64,000 bases of DNA from Pedobacter boryungensis (lineage in GTDB: Bacteria; Bacteroidota; Bacteroidia; Sphingobacteriales; Sphingobacteriaceae): contig NZ_JABMKV010000001.1 of NCBI RefSeq assembly GCF_013204825.1, forward strand, positions 682,001 to 746,000, given 5' to 3'. The position numbers were made by a program, and so were the translations under genes. This document shows positions 1 to 10,008 of the stretch, one piece after another. Below the pieces are notes generated by a model. It had not been told where the DNA came from and did not search any database. It was given only the letters and a program-made list of their open reading frames with translations. The first letter of the stretch is position 1. Each line of letters begins with the position of its first letter.

Positions 1-745
1 AAGGCCAAACTTTGTAACCAGTACCTTCATTGGCAAATTCAAATACCATTGCATCATCATAATATCCACGAATAGCGTAGGGAGTCCAATCTACTCTGTA
101 TTTATGAAAAGCTGTACTTGCATCAGCAATAGTTTTGGTACTTGTTTTTTGAGTATTGATTTTGAAATAATATGCTTCTGTATGTGTGGTAAAATGCACA
201 TTATTTTGATCGTAGCCAACATGTTCCATGATATCTATTTCTCCAGATTTAGGCCAATCTCCATAAGCTCTATCAGTAGGTAACATCCAAATTGCTGGCC
301 AAGTACCTTTTCCAGTAGGTAATTTTGCGCTAACTTCAATTCTACCATACAATACATCTAGTTTGTTTCTGGTTACTAAACGAGCAGAAGTATAAGCCAT
401 ACCATTCATACTTTCTTTTTTAGCAGTTATGCTAAGTTTTCCATCGGCTACGCTAGCATTTGCTAATGAATTTGTATAATATTCTTTCTCGTTATTTCCC
501 CAGCCAGAGCCACCAAGATCATAATCCCATTTTGCAGTTTCAGGTAAACCAGTATAATCAAATTCATCTGCCCAAAACGGTGTAGTTTCGAAAGCCCAAT
601 TTTTATCTACTACAACAACAGGTGTTGGTGGAACAATAATTGGTTCTTCTACTTCTTTACCAGAAGAGCACGATTGACAAGAAAATATGGATCCAGCTGA
701 GAGTGCAATTAAGAAATATGTATTTTTAATTTTTTTATAAATCAT
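1..745 (-). CDS. GH16 family beta-glucanase (laminarinase-like) lipoprotein, 3' end outside window
   Basis: Partial gene: 248 codons from an ATG at 745, cut by the left edge of the window. The N-terminus is a lipoprotein-type signal with Cys around residues 23-26, followed by a Pro/Val-rich linker. The mature part has GH16 landmarks: FWADEFDY near residue 57, GGSGWGNNEKEYYT near 78, WPAIWMLP near 149, and the catalytic box GEIDIME at 168-174, giving nucleophile Glu169, Asp171 and acid/base Glu174. GH16 enzymes with this box cleave beta-1,3- or mixed-linked beta-glucans, here probably at the cell surface. It is the last visible gene of the SusC/SusD locus, 49 bases after the PKD lipoprotein, with a hairpin between them. 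The fold and catalysis are secure; the exact glucan is inferred. Confidence 0.9.
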   Translation of the reverse strand, partial: MIYKKIKNTYFLIALSAGSIFSCQSCSSGKEVEEPIIVPPTPVVVVDKNWAFETTPFWADEFDYTGLPETAKWDYDLGGSGWGNNEKEYYTNSLANASVADGKLSITAKKESMNGMAYTSARLVTRNKLDVLYGRIEVSAKLPTGKGTWPAIWMLPTDRAYGDWPKSGEIDIMEHVGYDQNNVHFTTHTEAYYFKINTQKTSTKTIADASTAFHKYRVDWTPYAIRGYYDDAMVFEFANEGTGYKVWP

Positions 746-761
746 AGTAGCTTTCTTTTAT

Positions 762-787
762 AAAGCCTGATTTTTCAACCAGGCTTT
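762..787 (-). terminator. Hairpin between PKD lipoprotein and GH16 gene
   Basis: Arms AAAGCCTG (762-769) and CAGGCTTT (780-787) can form an 8-bp stem. The T-run lies on the plus-strand side, so in the direction of transcription (minus) it is a poor terminator. It may protect or process the mRNA, or attenuate GH16 expression inside the operon. Confidence 0.45.
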
Positions 788-794
788 TTTGTTT

Positions 795-2210
795 CTATTT
801 AAATTCGAAATCATCAATATAGAAAATTCCTGGATTTGGATGACCTTCGCCACCTAATTGTACCACAATTTTATCATATAATGTTTCTGCTGACCAACCT
901 GAGTAATCAAATTCTAATTGTACCCAAGTGTTGTATTGTGCAGGAGTAATTGTTTTTACAACTTCCAATTGAGTTGTCCATGCATTGCCACCCAATAATG
1001 AGTTTTGCAATTTAATAGATACAGTTGATGCAACTTTTGTAAAATCATTTCCTCCAGGGAAAAATACTTTTAGCTTTATTTTATTTTTCGTGGTTAAATC
1101 GAAACGGTAAGGCATAGTAACGTTTAAATTTCCATACTGCCCGTCTGAACCTGTTCTTTTTTCGTAATAACCAACTTTAGTAGAAGTGTTTACAGGGAAT
1201 TTAGATGGATTATCGTAAGACCTTGTATAATCCATATTTTCTGCATTCCATGTAATTGCAGATGTATTTTGGAAATCATCAGTAAGGTTAGCCGCTTGCA
1301 TCGGTTTTTGAACTGGAGGTACAACTGGTCTTACATATCCTTTTCTTATTAATTTCAAATACCAAGCATTACCAGCATTAGATTTATCTAAGCATCTCAA
1401 CCACATCTCATCATCAGTAAGGGAAAGAATTTGATATTGAGAAACACCTAAATAGTAAGAGATAAAACCATTATTGCTAATTGTAATGTATTTAACGCCA
1501 TTTACTGTTGTAACCAACCAAGTTAAATTTGTGGCAGGAGTATAGTTTACTGTAGGATCGTTACTTCCAGTTGGTCCACCAATGCCAGGTGCATTAGATG
1601 CATTGGCAAAAGTAGTTCCATTGTTAGCATAAGTGTATTTCAATGAATTCATGTTAAATGTCATTTCATCATCGTAAAATCCTGTTCCATTTTTTTCATT
1701 TGGACCAGCTTGATACCAATCTGGGAATTGAGAGCCAATTGGACCAACACCTAAATGGCCTTGCTGCGTTTGATCAATTACCCATGTTTTACCATTTGCA
1801 TTTGATAAACCTCCAGAAAGAGTTGTAAAAGCTGGATCTGTAAGCATAGCAGGGTTTGTATTTGCAACTACCACTGTTTTAGTGCTCGATGCATATCCAC
1901 CATCGGTTACAATAGTCAATTTAACAGTATATGTTCCTGCTAAAGGATAGGAAGCCTGTGCATCTGTACCTTCTGCAGTTGCTCCATTTCCGAAATCCCA
2001 AATAGCTCTAAAACCTGGGCTCGTGCTTTTAAAATTAATAATATTGGCATTAGTAGAGGTTGGGGTTGCAGTAAATTGAACTTGGGCTGATGTAGGTGCA
2101 GCGCCTAGTTCTTTCATAGTATCGTCTTTCTTACAAGAACCCAATATTGTTAACATCAAACCTAAACTAAGCCAGATTGATGTTTTTATCGTGTTTTTTA
2201 ATGATTTCAT
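795..2210 (-). CDS. PKD-domain lipoprotein, probable surface glycan-binding protein of the PUL
   Basis: 471 residues. Signal peptide with lipobox TILGSC (Cys26) followed by KKDD, typical of Bacteroidetes exported lipoproteins. A PKD domain spans about 44-115 and contains the WDFGNG motif at 71-76. The remaining 350 residues have no catalytic motif I recognise. The C-terminal part (about 305-471) reads like a beta-sandwich of carbohydrate-binding type and ends in FYIDDFEFK. Its place directly after SusD (11-base gap) and before a GH16 is where SusE/SusF-like or SGBP proteins sit, so I infer that it binds the glucan at the cell surface. The lipoprotein and PKD assignments are seen in the sequence; ligand binding is inferred from position. 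Confidence 0.75.
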   Translation of the reverse strand: MKSLKNTIKTSIWLSLGLMLTILGSCKKDDTMKELGAAPTSAQVQFTATPTSTNANIINFKSTSPGFRAIWDFGNGATAEGTDAQASYPLAGTYTVKLTIVTDGGYASSTKTVVVANTNPAMLTDPAFTTLSGGLSNANGKTWVIDQTQQGHLGVGPIGSQFPDWYQAGPNEKNGTGFYDDEMTFNMNSLKYTYANNGTTFANASNAPGIGGPTGSNDPTVNYTPATNLTWLVTTVNGVKYITISNNGFISYYLGVSQYQILSLTDDEMWLRCLDKSNAGNAWYLKLIRKGYVRPVVPPVQKPMQAANLTDDFQNTSAITWNAENMDYTRSYDNPSKFPVNTSTKVGYYEKRTGSDGQYGNLNVTMPYRFDLTTKNKIKLKVFFPGGNDFTKVASTVSIKLQNSLLGGNAWTTQLEVVKTITPAQYNTWVQLEFDYSGWSAETLYDKIVVQLGGEGHPNPGIFYIDDFEFK

Positions 2211-2221
2211 TTTTTTAATGA

Positions 2222-3736
2222 TTAATTAATATAACCTGGATTTTGTTTAATAACTCCTTTAGTAACATCAATTTCTGTTTGAGGAATTGGTAAATATTCG
2301 CTTTTATTAGCTTTAAATCCTACTGGACCTAAAACTGTAACCGCTTTACCTGTACGTACCAAATCAAAGAAACGGTGTCCTTCGGTAGCTAATTCTAATC
2401 TACGTTCGTTGTAAATATTATCTAGTGTAGCTGGAACTGAGCCTAAACCAACTCTACCTCTCACAGCATCTAATAATTCTTTAGCTCTTGTAGGATTTGA
2501 ACCTACTTTAACCAAAGCTTCTGCTTGCATTAAATAAGTATCTGCTAATCTTATTTCAATTTCATTAATAGGCCAATTTTGCTCAGCAACACCGCTCGCA
2601 GAACGGAAAGCTTTTAAAGGCGCATACTTTTTAATGAAATAATCTGTGTTTTGATAACGAGCATTGTAAGTTGCACCTGCAGCTTTCAATGCTGCGCCAT
2701 CAATAATTGTAGCAGCAAAACGTGGATCTGCTTTTAATGCATTTACTAAGTCTAAAGTTACTGGACAAAAACCCCATCCGCTTGAGTAGGTATCGCCATT
2801 GTAACTATCCATTCCAATAAATTGAGTACCAACATTACCTTCTCCACCATTAATCCAACCCCAATCTGACCATGCAGCATTGTTTGAATGAGGAATTTCT
2901 AAAATTGATTCTGAATTGAATTTATTAGCAGGGTTAAAAATATCCGCATAATTTCCTAATAAAGCATAACCATATACATTTCCAACTTTGTTTACATCTT
3001 CAAATAAGGTAATGGCTTCAGCTAATTTGGCATTATCATTTTGGTACAATAATACTTTACCCAATTGAGCTTTAGCAGCACCTTGAGAAATCCTGCCTTT
3101 CTCTGCAGGAGAAATAGTAGGAGGTAAACCTGGATAAGCTTCTCTTAAATCCTTTTCTATTTGAGCGTAAATTTGAGCAGGAGTAGATTGAACTTGTTTA
3201 TATAATTCATCAGTTGGTAAAACCGAAGTTATTAAAGGAACTCTTCCAAAAAATCTCACTAGATCAAAATAGAAGTATGCTCTCAAGAATTTAGCTTCAG
3301 CGGTTACTCTAGTTTTAAAAGCTGCACTTAATGTGGTAGCTTTTTCAATTTTACTTAATATTAAGTTTGCACGATTAATTCCTGTGTAATTTTTATTCCA
3401 TAATCCACCTTGTGGACCAATTCTGGGATCCATTTTGAAATTATCATAAGCTACCCAATTAGGTTGATCTGAAGCATTACTTCCACCAGCCCAACAATCA
3501 TCAGAAGCTGCACTTAATAAAGGCATTTTCATTGTATATCCGCCAGTTGTTCCCCATTGAGTTACATCATAAACAGAGATAATTCCCTGCATCACTTCAG
3601 TTTCATTTTTGTAAAAATTGTCTTCTAATGCTGTTCCTTTTGGTGTTAGCTCCAGAAAATCTTTTTTACATGATACGAAAATCTGCATTACCGCAACTAT
3701 TGCGATGGTACATTTTATATATTTTTTGTTCATCAT
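2222..3736 (-). CDS. SusD/RagB family nutrient-binding outer membrane lipoprotein
   Basis: 504 residues, normal for SusD. Lipobox IFVSC (Cys23) then KKDFLELTPKG, the usual SusD beginning. TPR-like helical segments in the middle include FLRAYFYFDLVRFFGRVPL. The C-terminal RRLELATEGHRFFDLVR signature is present. SusD proteins cap the SusC channel and capture oligosaccharide for import. It starts 9 bases after the susC stop and is followed 11 bases later by the PKD lipoprotein, so all three should be one transcript. Confidence 0.95.
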   Translation of the reverse strand: MMNKKYIKCTIAIVAVMQIFVSCKKDFLELTPKGTALEDNFYKNETEVMQGIISVYDVTQWGTTGGYTMKMPLLSAASDDCWAGGSNASDQPNWVAYDNFKMDPRIGPQGGLWNKNYTGINRANLILSKIEKATTLSAAFKTRVTAEAKFLRAYFYFDLVRFFGRVPLITSVLPTDELYKQVQSTPAQIYAQIEKDLREAYPGLPPTISPAEKGRISQGAAKAQLGKVLLYQNDNAKLAEAITLFEDVNKVGNVYGYALLGNYADIFNPANKFNSESILEIPHSNNAAWSDWGWINGGEGNVGTQFIGMDSYNGDTYSSGWGFCPVTLDLVNALKADPRFAATIIDGAALKAAGATYNARYQNTDYFIKKYAPLKAFRSASGVAEQNWPINEIEIRLADTYLMQAEALVKVGSNPTRAKELLDAVRGRVGLGSVPATLDNIYNERRLELATEGHRFFDLVRTGKAVTVLGPVGFKANKSEYLPIPQTEIDVTKGVIKQNPGYIN

Positions 3737-3745
3737 TTCTAATAA

Positions 3746-6700
3746 TTAAAATCCAACATTTAAACCAGCGAAGAACGTTCTAGCTTGAGGATAGAATCCA
3801 CGATCTACACCGTAACTTCCACCACCAATTTCTGGGTCATAACCTGTGTATTTAGTTAAGGTTAACAAGTTATTAGCCATTAGATAAAATCTAACTTTGT
3901 TTAATCCTGCTTTATTAACTAATTTTGTTGGTAATGAATAACCTACTTGCAAAGTTTTAATTCTAAAATATGAACCGTCTTCTAAAAATAAGCTAGAAAC
4001 ACGGCTATAGTTTTTATTATCATCTGCCAAAGTAAGTCTAGGTGTTGTGTTGCTAGTGCCTGGTCCAGTCCATCTGTTTAAAATTGATGTGGTGTAATTT
4101 GCAGTTGGTAAATCAAATCTTCTTAATGCATTAAAAATTTGGTTACCAGCAACTCCTTGTCCTAAAACAACTAAATCAAAACCTTTATAAGCAGCATTAA
4201 AAGTTAAACCATAGGTGAAATTTGGATTAGAATTTCCAATAATTTCCCTATCGTCATCGCTAATTAAACCATCATTATTTAAATCACGGAATTTAATATC
4301 CCCAGGTTTTGCATTAGGTTGAATTAAGCCACCTGCACTATTTTTGTAATTATTAACATCTGCTTGTGTTTGAAATAATCCATCACTTCTATAACCATAG
4401 AATGAATCAGCTGGATGATCAATCATTATTCGCGTAACTTCCAAACCCTGAGGCGTTACGGTTTGCCTAGTTATAAACTCTTTATCATTACCTAAGAAGT
4501 CAATATTATTTGTTAAGAAAGAAGCATTAGCAGCAACTCTGAAAGAGAAATCACCAATTTTTTTATTATAACCTAATTCAAGTTCGAAACCTTTGTTAGA
4601 TAAATCCGCAATATTACCAATAGGACCAGTGTTGCCTACATAACCAGGAACTGCGATTTGCAATAACATACCTGTTGTTTTTTTGTGATACCAATCTGCA
4701 GTAACTGTAAAATTGCCAAATAACGTTGCATCCATACCAATGTCTGTAGATGAAGTTTCTTCCCATCTTAAATCTGGATTAGACAGAGCATCAGGACTTA
4801 CACCATTATTTAAACCAGCTGATGTTCCTAAAGTATAATTTCTTCCACCACTTACAGTTGATAAATATCTGAAATCTCCGATGTTATCGTTACCTGTAAT
4901 ACCATAAGAACCTCTAAATTTCAAGAAAGTAAGTGCCTTGTTTTTAGGGAAGAAGTCTTCATTACTTGCAATCCATCCTACAGAACCAGAAGGGAAATAA
5001 CCATATTTATTATTTGGGCCGAAACGAGATGAACCATCTCTACGAACAATACCAGTAAACAAATATTTCTCATTATAATTATAAGTTAAACGAGCAAACA
5101 TTGAATTCAAAGTATTTAGGTACTCTCCACCATAAAATAAATCGTTAGCTCTAGAAACTGGGAATTGTAAAGAGGCATCTTTAATATTATTAACTGGGAT
5201 ACCATCTTTAGATCCACCATTGGTTTCTCCTTTATTTTTTTGTGCCGAATAACCTAATAGAATTGTGAAATTATGTTTTTCAATTGCTTTATTGTAGCTA
5301 ATTGTATTTTCTAATGACCAGAATAAACCTCTATTGTTGTTTCTATTGTAAGAGGTGATTGTAGTTTGATTAATAGAGTTAAGGTAATATATAGGAGAGA
5401 AGCTTTCACTACCCCAAAAAGCCAAATCAACACCACCTTGTGATCTTAATTTTAGACCTTTTATAATTTCTACTTCAACAATTGCATTACCTACAATTTT
5501 ATCAGACCAGCCTTTACCTTGTGCAACTGCTAAAGCTGCTAGTGGATTTAAGATTTCTGATTGTGCATAACTAGAAATTCCATAAGGAAAACCTTGTGCA
5601 TTTCTTACAACAGGATTGCCTGTATATAAAGGTAAATTGTATTTCGCAGGATCTGTTTCTACAATTGGAGTAATCGGATCTATATTGATTGCTCTATTTA
5701 GTGGAGAACCATATTCTGTGTTTGTGGAAACACCAACTGAATTTGTACGAGTATATCCAATGGTTTGACCAAATTTAATTGCTTTAGTTAATTGGTGTTC
5801 TGAGTTAAAACGAGCAGTAAATCTTTTATATTTAGAATTATCTGATGCTACAATACCATCTTGGTCAAAATAACCAAAAGAGCTATAATATGTAGATTTT
5901 TCATTTCCACCACTTAAGCTTAACTCATGATTTTGAATTTTAGCTTTGTTATTAAAAACAGCAGATTGCCAATCAGTTCCTACACCGTACTGAGATGGAT
6001 TAGGAAAACGTGGTGTACCTACTGTAGGATTTGCTGCGAACTCTGCTTCATTATATAATGTAGCATATTGAGTTGCATTTAATAAATCTAATTTTCTTGA
6101 TGGAGCTTGAGTGCCTAAATAAGTATTATAATTAACACTCATTTTTCCGTTTTTATTGCCTTTTTTAGTCGTAACGAGAACTACACCATTTGCTGCTCTA
6201 GCTCCATAAATAGCAGCAGAAGCCGCATCTTTTAAAACCTCGATAGATTCGATATCAGCTTGATTAAGATAATCAATTCCTCCACCAACTTGAACTCCAT
6301 CCACAATATATAAAGCTTCACTATTATTAATTGAAGTAGTACCTCTAATACGTAAGGTGGCTCCATCACCTGGTTGACCAGAACTTGTTGTAATTGTTAA
6401 ACCTGCTGTTCTACCTTGTAATGATTGCTCAATACGTGTAACTGGCATGTTCTCTAAATCTGAAGCTTTCACCTGAGAAATTGCTCCTGTCACGACACTT
6501 TTCTTTTGAGTACCATAACCAACTACAACAACTTCTTCCAAATTGCTTTGAGAATCAGTCATTGAAATATTGATTGCTTGTGTGTTATTTACTACAAACG
6601 TTTGCGTAGTCATACCAATTTGAGAAAACTCTAGAACAGAACCTAGTTTAGGAACTTTAATTCTAAATACTCCATCAGCGCTGGTTGCTACTCCAATGTT

Positions 6701-6850
6701 TGTTCCCTGAATTTTTACAGATACCCCGGGTATAGGTAACCCATCACTTTTGGAAGTTACTTTTCCCGATACATCAATTTCCTGTGCTCGGAGGCTCAGC
6801 GAAAAAAACAGGGAAAAGAACAAAAGAATGAACGTAGATTTTCCTTTCAT
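3746..6850 (-). CDS. SusC/RagA family TonB-dependent outer membrane transporter
   Basis: 1034 residues. Signal peptide (1-22, ending SLRAQ), then a carboxypeptidase-regulatory-like domain (about 26-97). Next comes the SusC marker region with EEVVVVGYGTQKK at 105-117, a plug domain (about 115-230) with the LYIVDGVQVGG and IEVLKDAASAAIYGARAANG signatures, and a beta-barrel to the C-terminal aromatic-rich end. It imports oligosaccharides released at the surface, energised by TonB/ExbBD. First gene of the PUL and divergent from the 7126 regulator across 275 bases. No anti-sigma-interacting N-terminal extension is visible, consistent with control by the neighbouring regulator rather than an ECF sigma/anti-sigma pair. 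Confidence 0.96.
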   Translation of the reverse strand: MKGKSTFILLFFSLFFSLSLRAQEIDVSGKVTSKSDGLPIPGVSVKIQGTNIGVATSADGVFRIKVPKLGSVLEFSQIGMTTQTFVVNNTQAINISMTDSQSNLEEVVVVGYGTQKKSVVTGAISQVKASDLENMPVTRIEQSLQGRTAGLTITTSSGQPGDGATLRIRGTTSINNSEALYIVDGVQVGGGIDYLNQADIESIEVLKDAASAAIYGARAANGVVLVTTKKGNKNGKMSVNYNTYLGTQAPSRKLDLLNATQYATLYNEAEFAANPTVGTPRFPNPSQYGVGTDWQSAVFNNKAKIQNHELSLSGGNEKSTYYSSFGYFDQDGIVASDNSKYKRFTARFNSEHQLTKAIKFGQTIGYTRTNSVGVSTNTEYGSPLNRAINIDPITPIVETDPAKYNLPLYTGNPVVRNAQGFPYGISSYAQSEILNPLAALAVAQGKGWSDKIVGNAIVEVEIIKGLKLRSQGGVDLAFWGSESFSPIYYLNSINQTTITSYNRNNNRGLFWSLENTISYNKAIEKHNFTILLGYSAQKNKGETNGGSKDGIPVNNIKDASLQFPVSRANDLFYGGEYLNTLNSMFARLTYNYNEKYLFTGIVRRDGSSRFGPNNKYGYFPSGSVGWIASNEDFFPKNKALTFLKFRGSYGITGNDNIGDFRYLSTVSGGRNYTLGTSAGLNNGVSPDALSNPDLRWEETSSTDIGMDATLFGNFTVTADWYHKKTTGMLLQIAVPGYVGNTGPIGNIADLSNKGFELELGYNKKIGDFSFRVAANASFLTNNIDFLGNDKEFITRQTVTPQGLEVTRIMIDHPADSFYGYRSDGLFQTQADVNNYKNSAGGLIQPNAKPGDIKFRDLNNDGLISDDDREIIGNSNPNFTYGLTFNAAYKGFDLVVLGQGVAGNQIFNALRRFDLPTANYTTSILNRWTGPGTSNTTPRLTLADDNKNYSRVSSLFLEDGSYFRIKTLQVGYSLPTKLVNKAGLNKVRFYLMANNLLTLTKYTGYDPEIGGGSYGVDRGFYPQARTFFAGLNVGF

Positions 6851-6935
6851 AACAAATAATTTAAGTTTATATTTTGGTTAATTCTATTTGCTAACCTTTA
6901 GGTGAATTCCATCAATTTTAGCAAACGTCTTGTAA

Positions 6936-6943
6936 CAAATATA
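6936..6943 (-). promoter_or_regulatory. Candidate -7 element for the susC operon
   Basis: Read on the minus strand the octamer is TATATTTG, matching the Bacteroidetes TAnnTTTG -7 consensus. It would give an untranslated leader of roughly 80 bases before the susC ATG at 6850. I did not find a convincing -33 TTTG at standard spacing. Confidence 0.4.
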
Positions 6944-7125
6944 TATCTTGAATTGCCCATTAATGAAAAATTGACCCACAACAATACCCATACAAGAGTG
7001 ACTTTTTTCTTTTAAATTAATATGAAAACGCATTATTGAACTACAACATTGATAAATTTTGTATCTTAAACAATAATTAACGATAATTAATTACAACCAA
7101 ATATTAACAATTAGGATTTGATGAA

Positions 7126-10008
7126 ATGAGGTATTTTTTTCTGCTCTTTTTGATGGCTATTTTGCTACCATTTTATTTAAAAGCACAAGATCCTATCGGC
7201 TTGCCACAGGTTAGTAGTTACACTAGTTTGGAATATAAAGGGGGTACTCAGAACTGGGGAATTGCTCAAGATAAAAACGGCATTTTATATTTTGCAAATA
7301 ATGAAGGCTTATTAACTTACAACGGAGCGTATTGGAAAATTTATCCAACACCAAATAAAACTATTATTCGATCTGTTAAAATTGATGGGAGTGGCAAGAT
7401 TTATATTGGTGGTCAAGATGAAATAGGATATTTTTCACCAAACGAGTTTGGTATATTAACTTATCACTCTTTAAAGAACAAAATTCCTGCTAAAGATAGA
7501 CAGTTTGCAGATGTATGGGATATAGTATTTAATGGCAAAGAGATTTATTTTAGGACAGTTAATAAGATAATTCGCTTTAATAATAACAAAGTTGATGTTT
7601 ATCCTACCCCAATTGCTTGGGTTTACATGGGGAAAGTTGAGCATAAAGTATATGCTCAAGAAATAAATATTGGATTAAAAATATTTAATGAAGGCAAATG
7701 GGATATTATTTGCAATGATAAAAGAATTATAAGTGGAAACGTTACTTCCGTTTTACCGTACAATGGCGATACTTTATTAATCACTACTTTAAATGATGGT
7801 CTTTTTTTATTGAAAGGCAGAGAATTAATTAATAAAAAAACTGCAGAGGATAAAATTTTCTATAATGATAGGATCAATGGTGCTATTCAAATTAATAAAG
7901 AGCTGTATGCCTTAGGAACTACTTCTTCTGGATTATTAATTATTAATCGTAAAGGTGTTTTAATCAGACAATTTTCTTATACCGAAGGATTATACAATAG
8001 TAATATCAGAAATATATTATTAGATCAACACCAAAATTTATGGCTTGGACTGGACGATGGGATTTCATTTATTGCCTTTAATAGTGCAATAAAACATATT
8101 TATCCAGATAGAAAAAGACAAGTTTCTAGTTATGCAAGTAGAATTTTTGACGATAAACTTTATGTAGGAACCTCCAACGGTGTTTTTTCTGCTCCAATAA
8201 ATACCAAACAAGAAGATCTAAGCAATTCTCAATCTCAATTTTCTGAAGTAATTAACACAAAAGGGCAAACTTGGGGATTAGCAGAAATAAATAAACATCT
8301 TTTATTAGCAAATGAAGATGGAACTTCTGTAATTGATGGCAATAATGTTAAACAATTATATAAAGGATTGGGAACTTGGTTGTTTTCTTCAATAGCAAAA
8401 GATAATAGTAATGTTATTGCTGGAACCTACACAGGGCTACAATACATTAGTTTTAAGAACAACGAGTTTAGTAATAGAGGAACAATTGCGGCACTAAATG
8501 AGCCATTAAGGTTTATGGCTGTAGACGAAAAATTAAATTGCATCTGGGCTTCACATCCTTATCGAGGAATTTTTAAGATAGATTTATCGCCTGATAAACA
8601 AAAGATGATTAAAACGACATTGCTTACTCAAAAAGATGGTTTGCCGTTTACCCTGTACAATTACATATTTAAGGTGAAAAATCGAATTGTTGCAGCAACA
8701 GCTGATGGGATTTATGAATATGATTCGGCTAAGAAAAGATTTAAACCCAGCCAGTTTTTTAGACCTATTTTTAAAAAATTATCTATTCAATTATTAACTG
8801 AAGATCCAAATGGAAATATCTGGTTTGTAACCACAAAAAAGGTAGGTGTGGTTGATTTTAATAAAAATCGAAATGGCAATTTTACCATTGTTGAATTTCC
8901 CGAATTAACCTCTAAAATTGTTGCAGGTTTTGAAAATATTTACCCTTATAATGATAGAAATATATTTATAGGAGCAAATAAAGGTTTAATCCACATAGAT
9001 TATAAAAAATATGCAGCCAACATTTTTAAGCCAAATATATTATTAGGACAAATTCGTATTGCTGGTAAAACTGATAGCGTTTTTTTTGGAGGATATTTTA
9101 CTGGAGAAAGAAAGGCAAAACATAAACTATCTTTTGAGTACAATTCTCTTCATTTCGAATATGCATCAACTTTGTTTGAACAAAAAGAGAATATAGAATT
9201 TAGCTATAAACTACAAGGATATGATGATGATTGGTCTGCTTGGAGTAGTAAAAGCGAAAAAGATTACACTAATTTATCTCACGGTAAATACGTTTTTTTA
9301 GTTAAAGCTAGAAATAATTTAGGTAATGAATCCAACTCGATAAGTTATGCATTTACGATTTCGCCAGCATGGTATAGAAGTAATGTTGCTTATGTTTTTT
9401 ACTTTGTGTTATTTATTTATATGCTGTACCTATTGATTAAGGTTCAAGAAAAGGAACACAAAAAGCAACAAGATAATCTAACCCAAAAACATCAATTAGA
9501 AATAGAAAGAAACGAACAACAGATTACTAAGCTTCAAAAGAAGCAACTAGAGGCGGATGTAGAATTCAAGAATAAAGAATTAGCAACGGCAACAATGCAC
9601 TTGGTTCAACGTGGTAAATTACTATCTAAAATAGGAGATGAGCTTTTGCCTTTAGTACAACAAACCACAAGCAAAGACACTGCTAACGACTTGAGAAAGG
9701 TAATTAGATTATTAAACGAGGCTAAAAAATTAGATAACGATTGGGAGCAATTCTCAATACATTTTGATCATGTTCACGCTAATTTTTTAAGCAACTTAAA
9801 GGAAAAGTACCCAAATCTTAGCCCAAGTGATTTAAAACTTTGTGCTTATTTAAAACTCAATTTATCTTCAAAAGAAATCTCGCAATTATTAAACATAACG
9901 CCAAGAGCAGTAGAAGTGAGCAGATACAGACTAAGAAAAAAATTGAATTTAAAACCAGAAGTAAACCTATTTGATTTTCTTTTAAATACTTCTCCTAAAG
10001 TACCTTAA
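7126..10008 (+). CDS. Membrane-spanning PUL regulator: two-component-type propeller, Y_Y_Y domain and LuxR-type HTH
   Basis: 960 residues. Signal peptide (1-20, LLPFYLKAQ), then repeated propeller blades of the Reg_prop type (about 30-650), e.g. DQHQNLWLGLDDGISF and DPNGNIWFVTTKKVGV. A Y_Y_Y domain follows (about 680-745, FSYKLQGYDDDWSAWS), then one transmembrane helix (about 753-773) and a charged coiled coil (about 775-840). The C-terminal LuxR-type helix-turn-helix is at 898-943 (SSKEISQLLNITPRAVEVSR). There is no histidine kinase or receiver domain, unlike classical hybrid two-component regulators, so the sensor is joined directly to the DNA-binding domain across the inner membrane. It is divergent from susC and most likely senses the glucan oligosaccharide in the periplasm and activates the PUL. 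An overlapping ATG-AAA-TGA mini-ORF starts 5 bases before the chosen ATG. Confidence 0.9.
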   Translation: MRYFFLLFLMAILLPFYLKAQDPIGLPQVSSYTSLEYKGGTQNWGIAQDKNGILYFANNEGLLTYNGAYWKIYPTPNKTIIRSVKIDGSGKIYIGGQDEIGYFSPNEFGILTYHSLKNKIPAKDRQFADVWDIVFNGKEIYFRTVNKIIRFNNNKVDVYPTPIAWVYMGKVEHKVYAQEINIGLKIFNEGKWDIICNDKRIISGNVTSVLPYNGDTLLITTLNDGLFLLKGRELINKKTAEDKIFYNDRINGAIQINKELYALGTTSSGLLIINRKGVLIRQFSYTEGLYNSNIRNILLDQHQNLWLGLDDGISFIAFNSAIKHIYPDRKRQVSSYASRIFDDKLYVGTSNGVFSAPINTKQEDLSNSQSQFSEVINTKGQTWGLAEINKHLLLANEDGTSVIDGNNVKQLYKGLGTWLFSSIAKDNSNVIAGTYTGLQYISFKNNEFSNRGTIAALNEPLRFMAVDEKLNCIWASHPYRGIFKIDLSPDKQKMIKTTLLTQKDGLPFTLYNYIFKVKNRIVAATADGIYEYDSAKKRFKPSQFFRPIFKKLSIQLLTEDPNGNIWFVTTKKVGVVDFNKNRNGNFTIVEFPELTSKIVAGFENIYPYNDRNIFIGANKGLIHIDYKKYAANIFKPNILLGQIRIAGKTDSVFFGGYFTGERKAKHKLSFEYNSLHFEYASTLFEQKENIEFSYKLQGYDDDWSAWSSKSEKDYTNLSHGKYVFLVKARNNLGNESNSISYAFTISPAWYRSNVAYVFYFVLFIYMLYLLIKVQEKEHKKQQDNLTQKHQLEIERNEQQITKLQKKQLEADVEFKNKELATATMHLVQRGKLLSKIGDELLPLVQQTTSKDTANDLRKVIRLLNEAKKLDNDWEQFSIHFDHVHANFLSNLKEKYPNLSPSDLKLCAYLKLNLSSKEISQLLNITPRAVEVSRYRLRKKLNLKPEVNLFDFLLNTSPKVP

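Noticed and set aside
762..787. True terminator ending the PUL transcript before GH16
   Set aside because: The T-run is on the wrong strand and the GH16 gene follows 49 bases later in the same orientation, as in a continuing operon.
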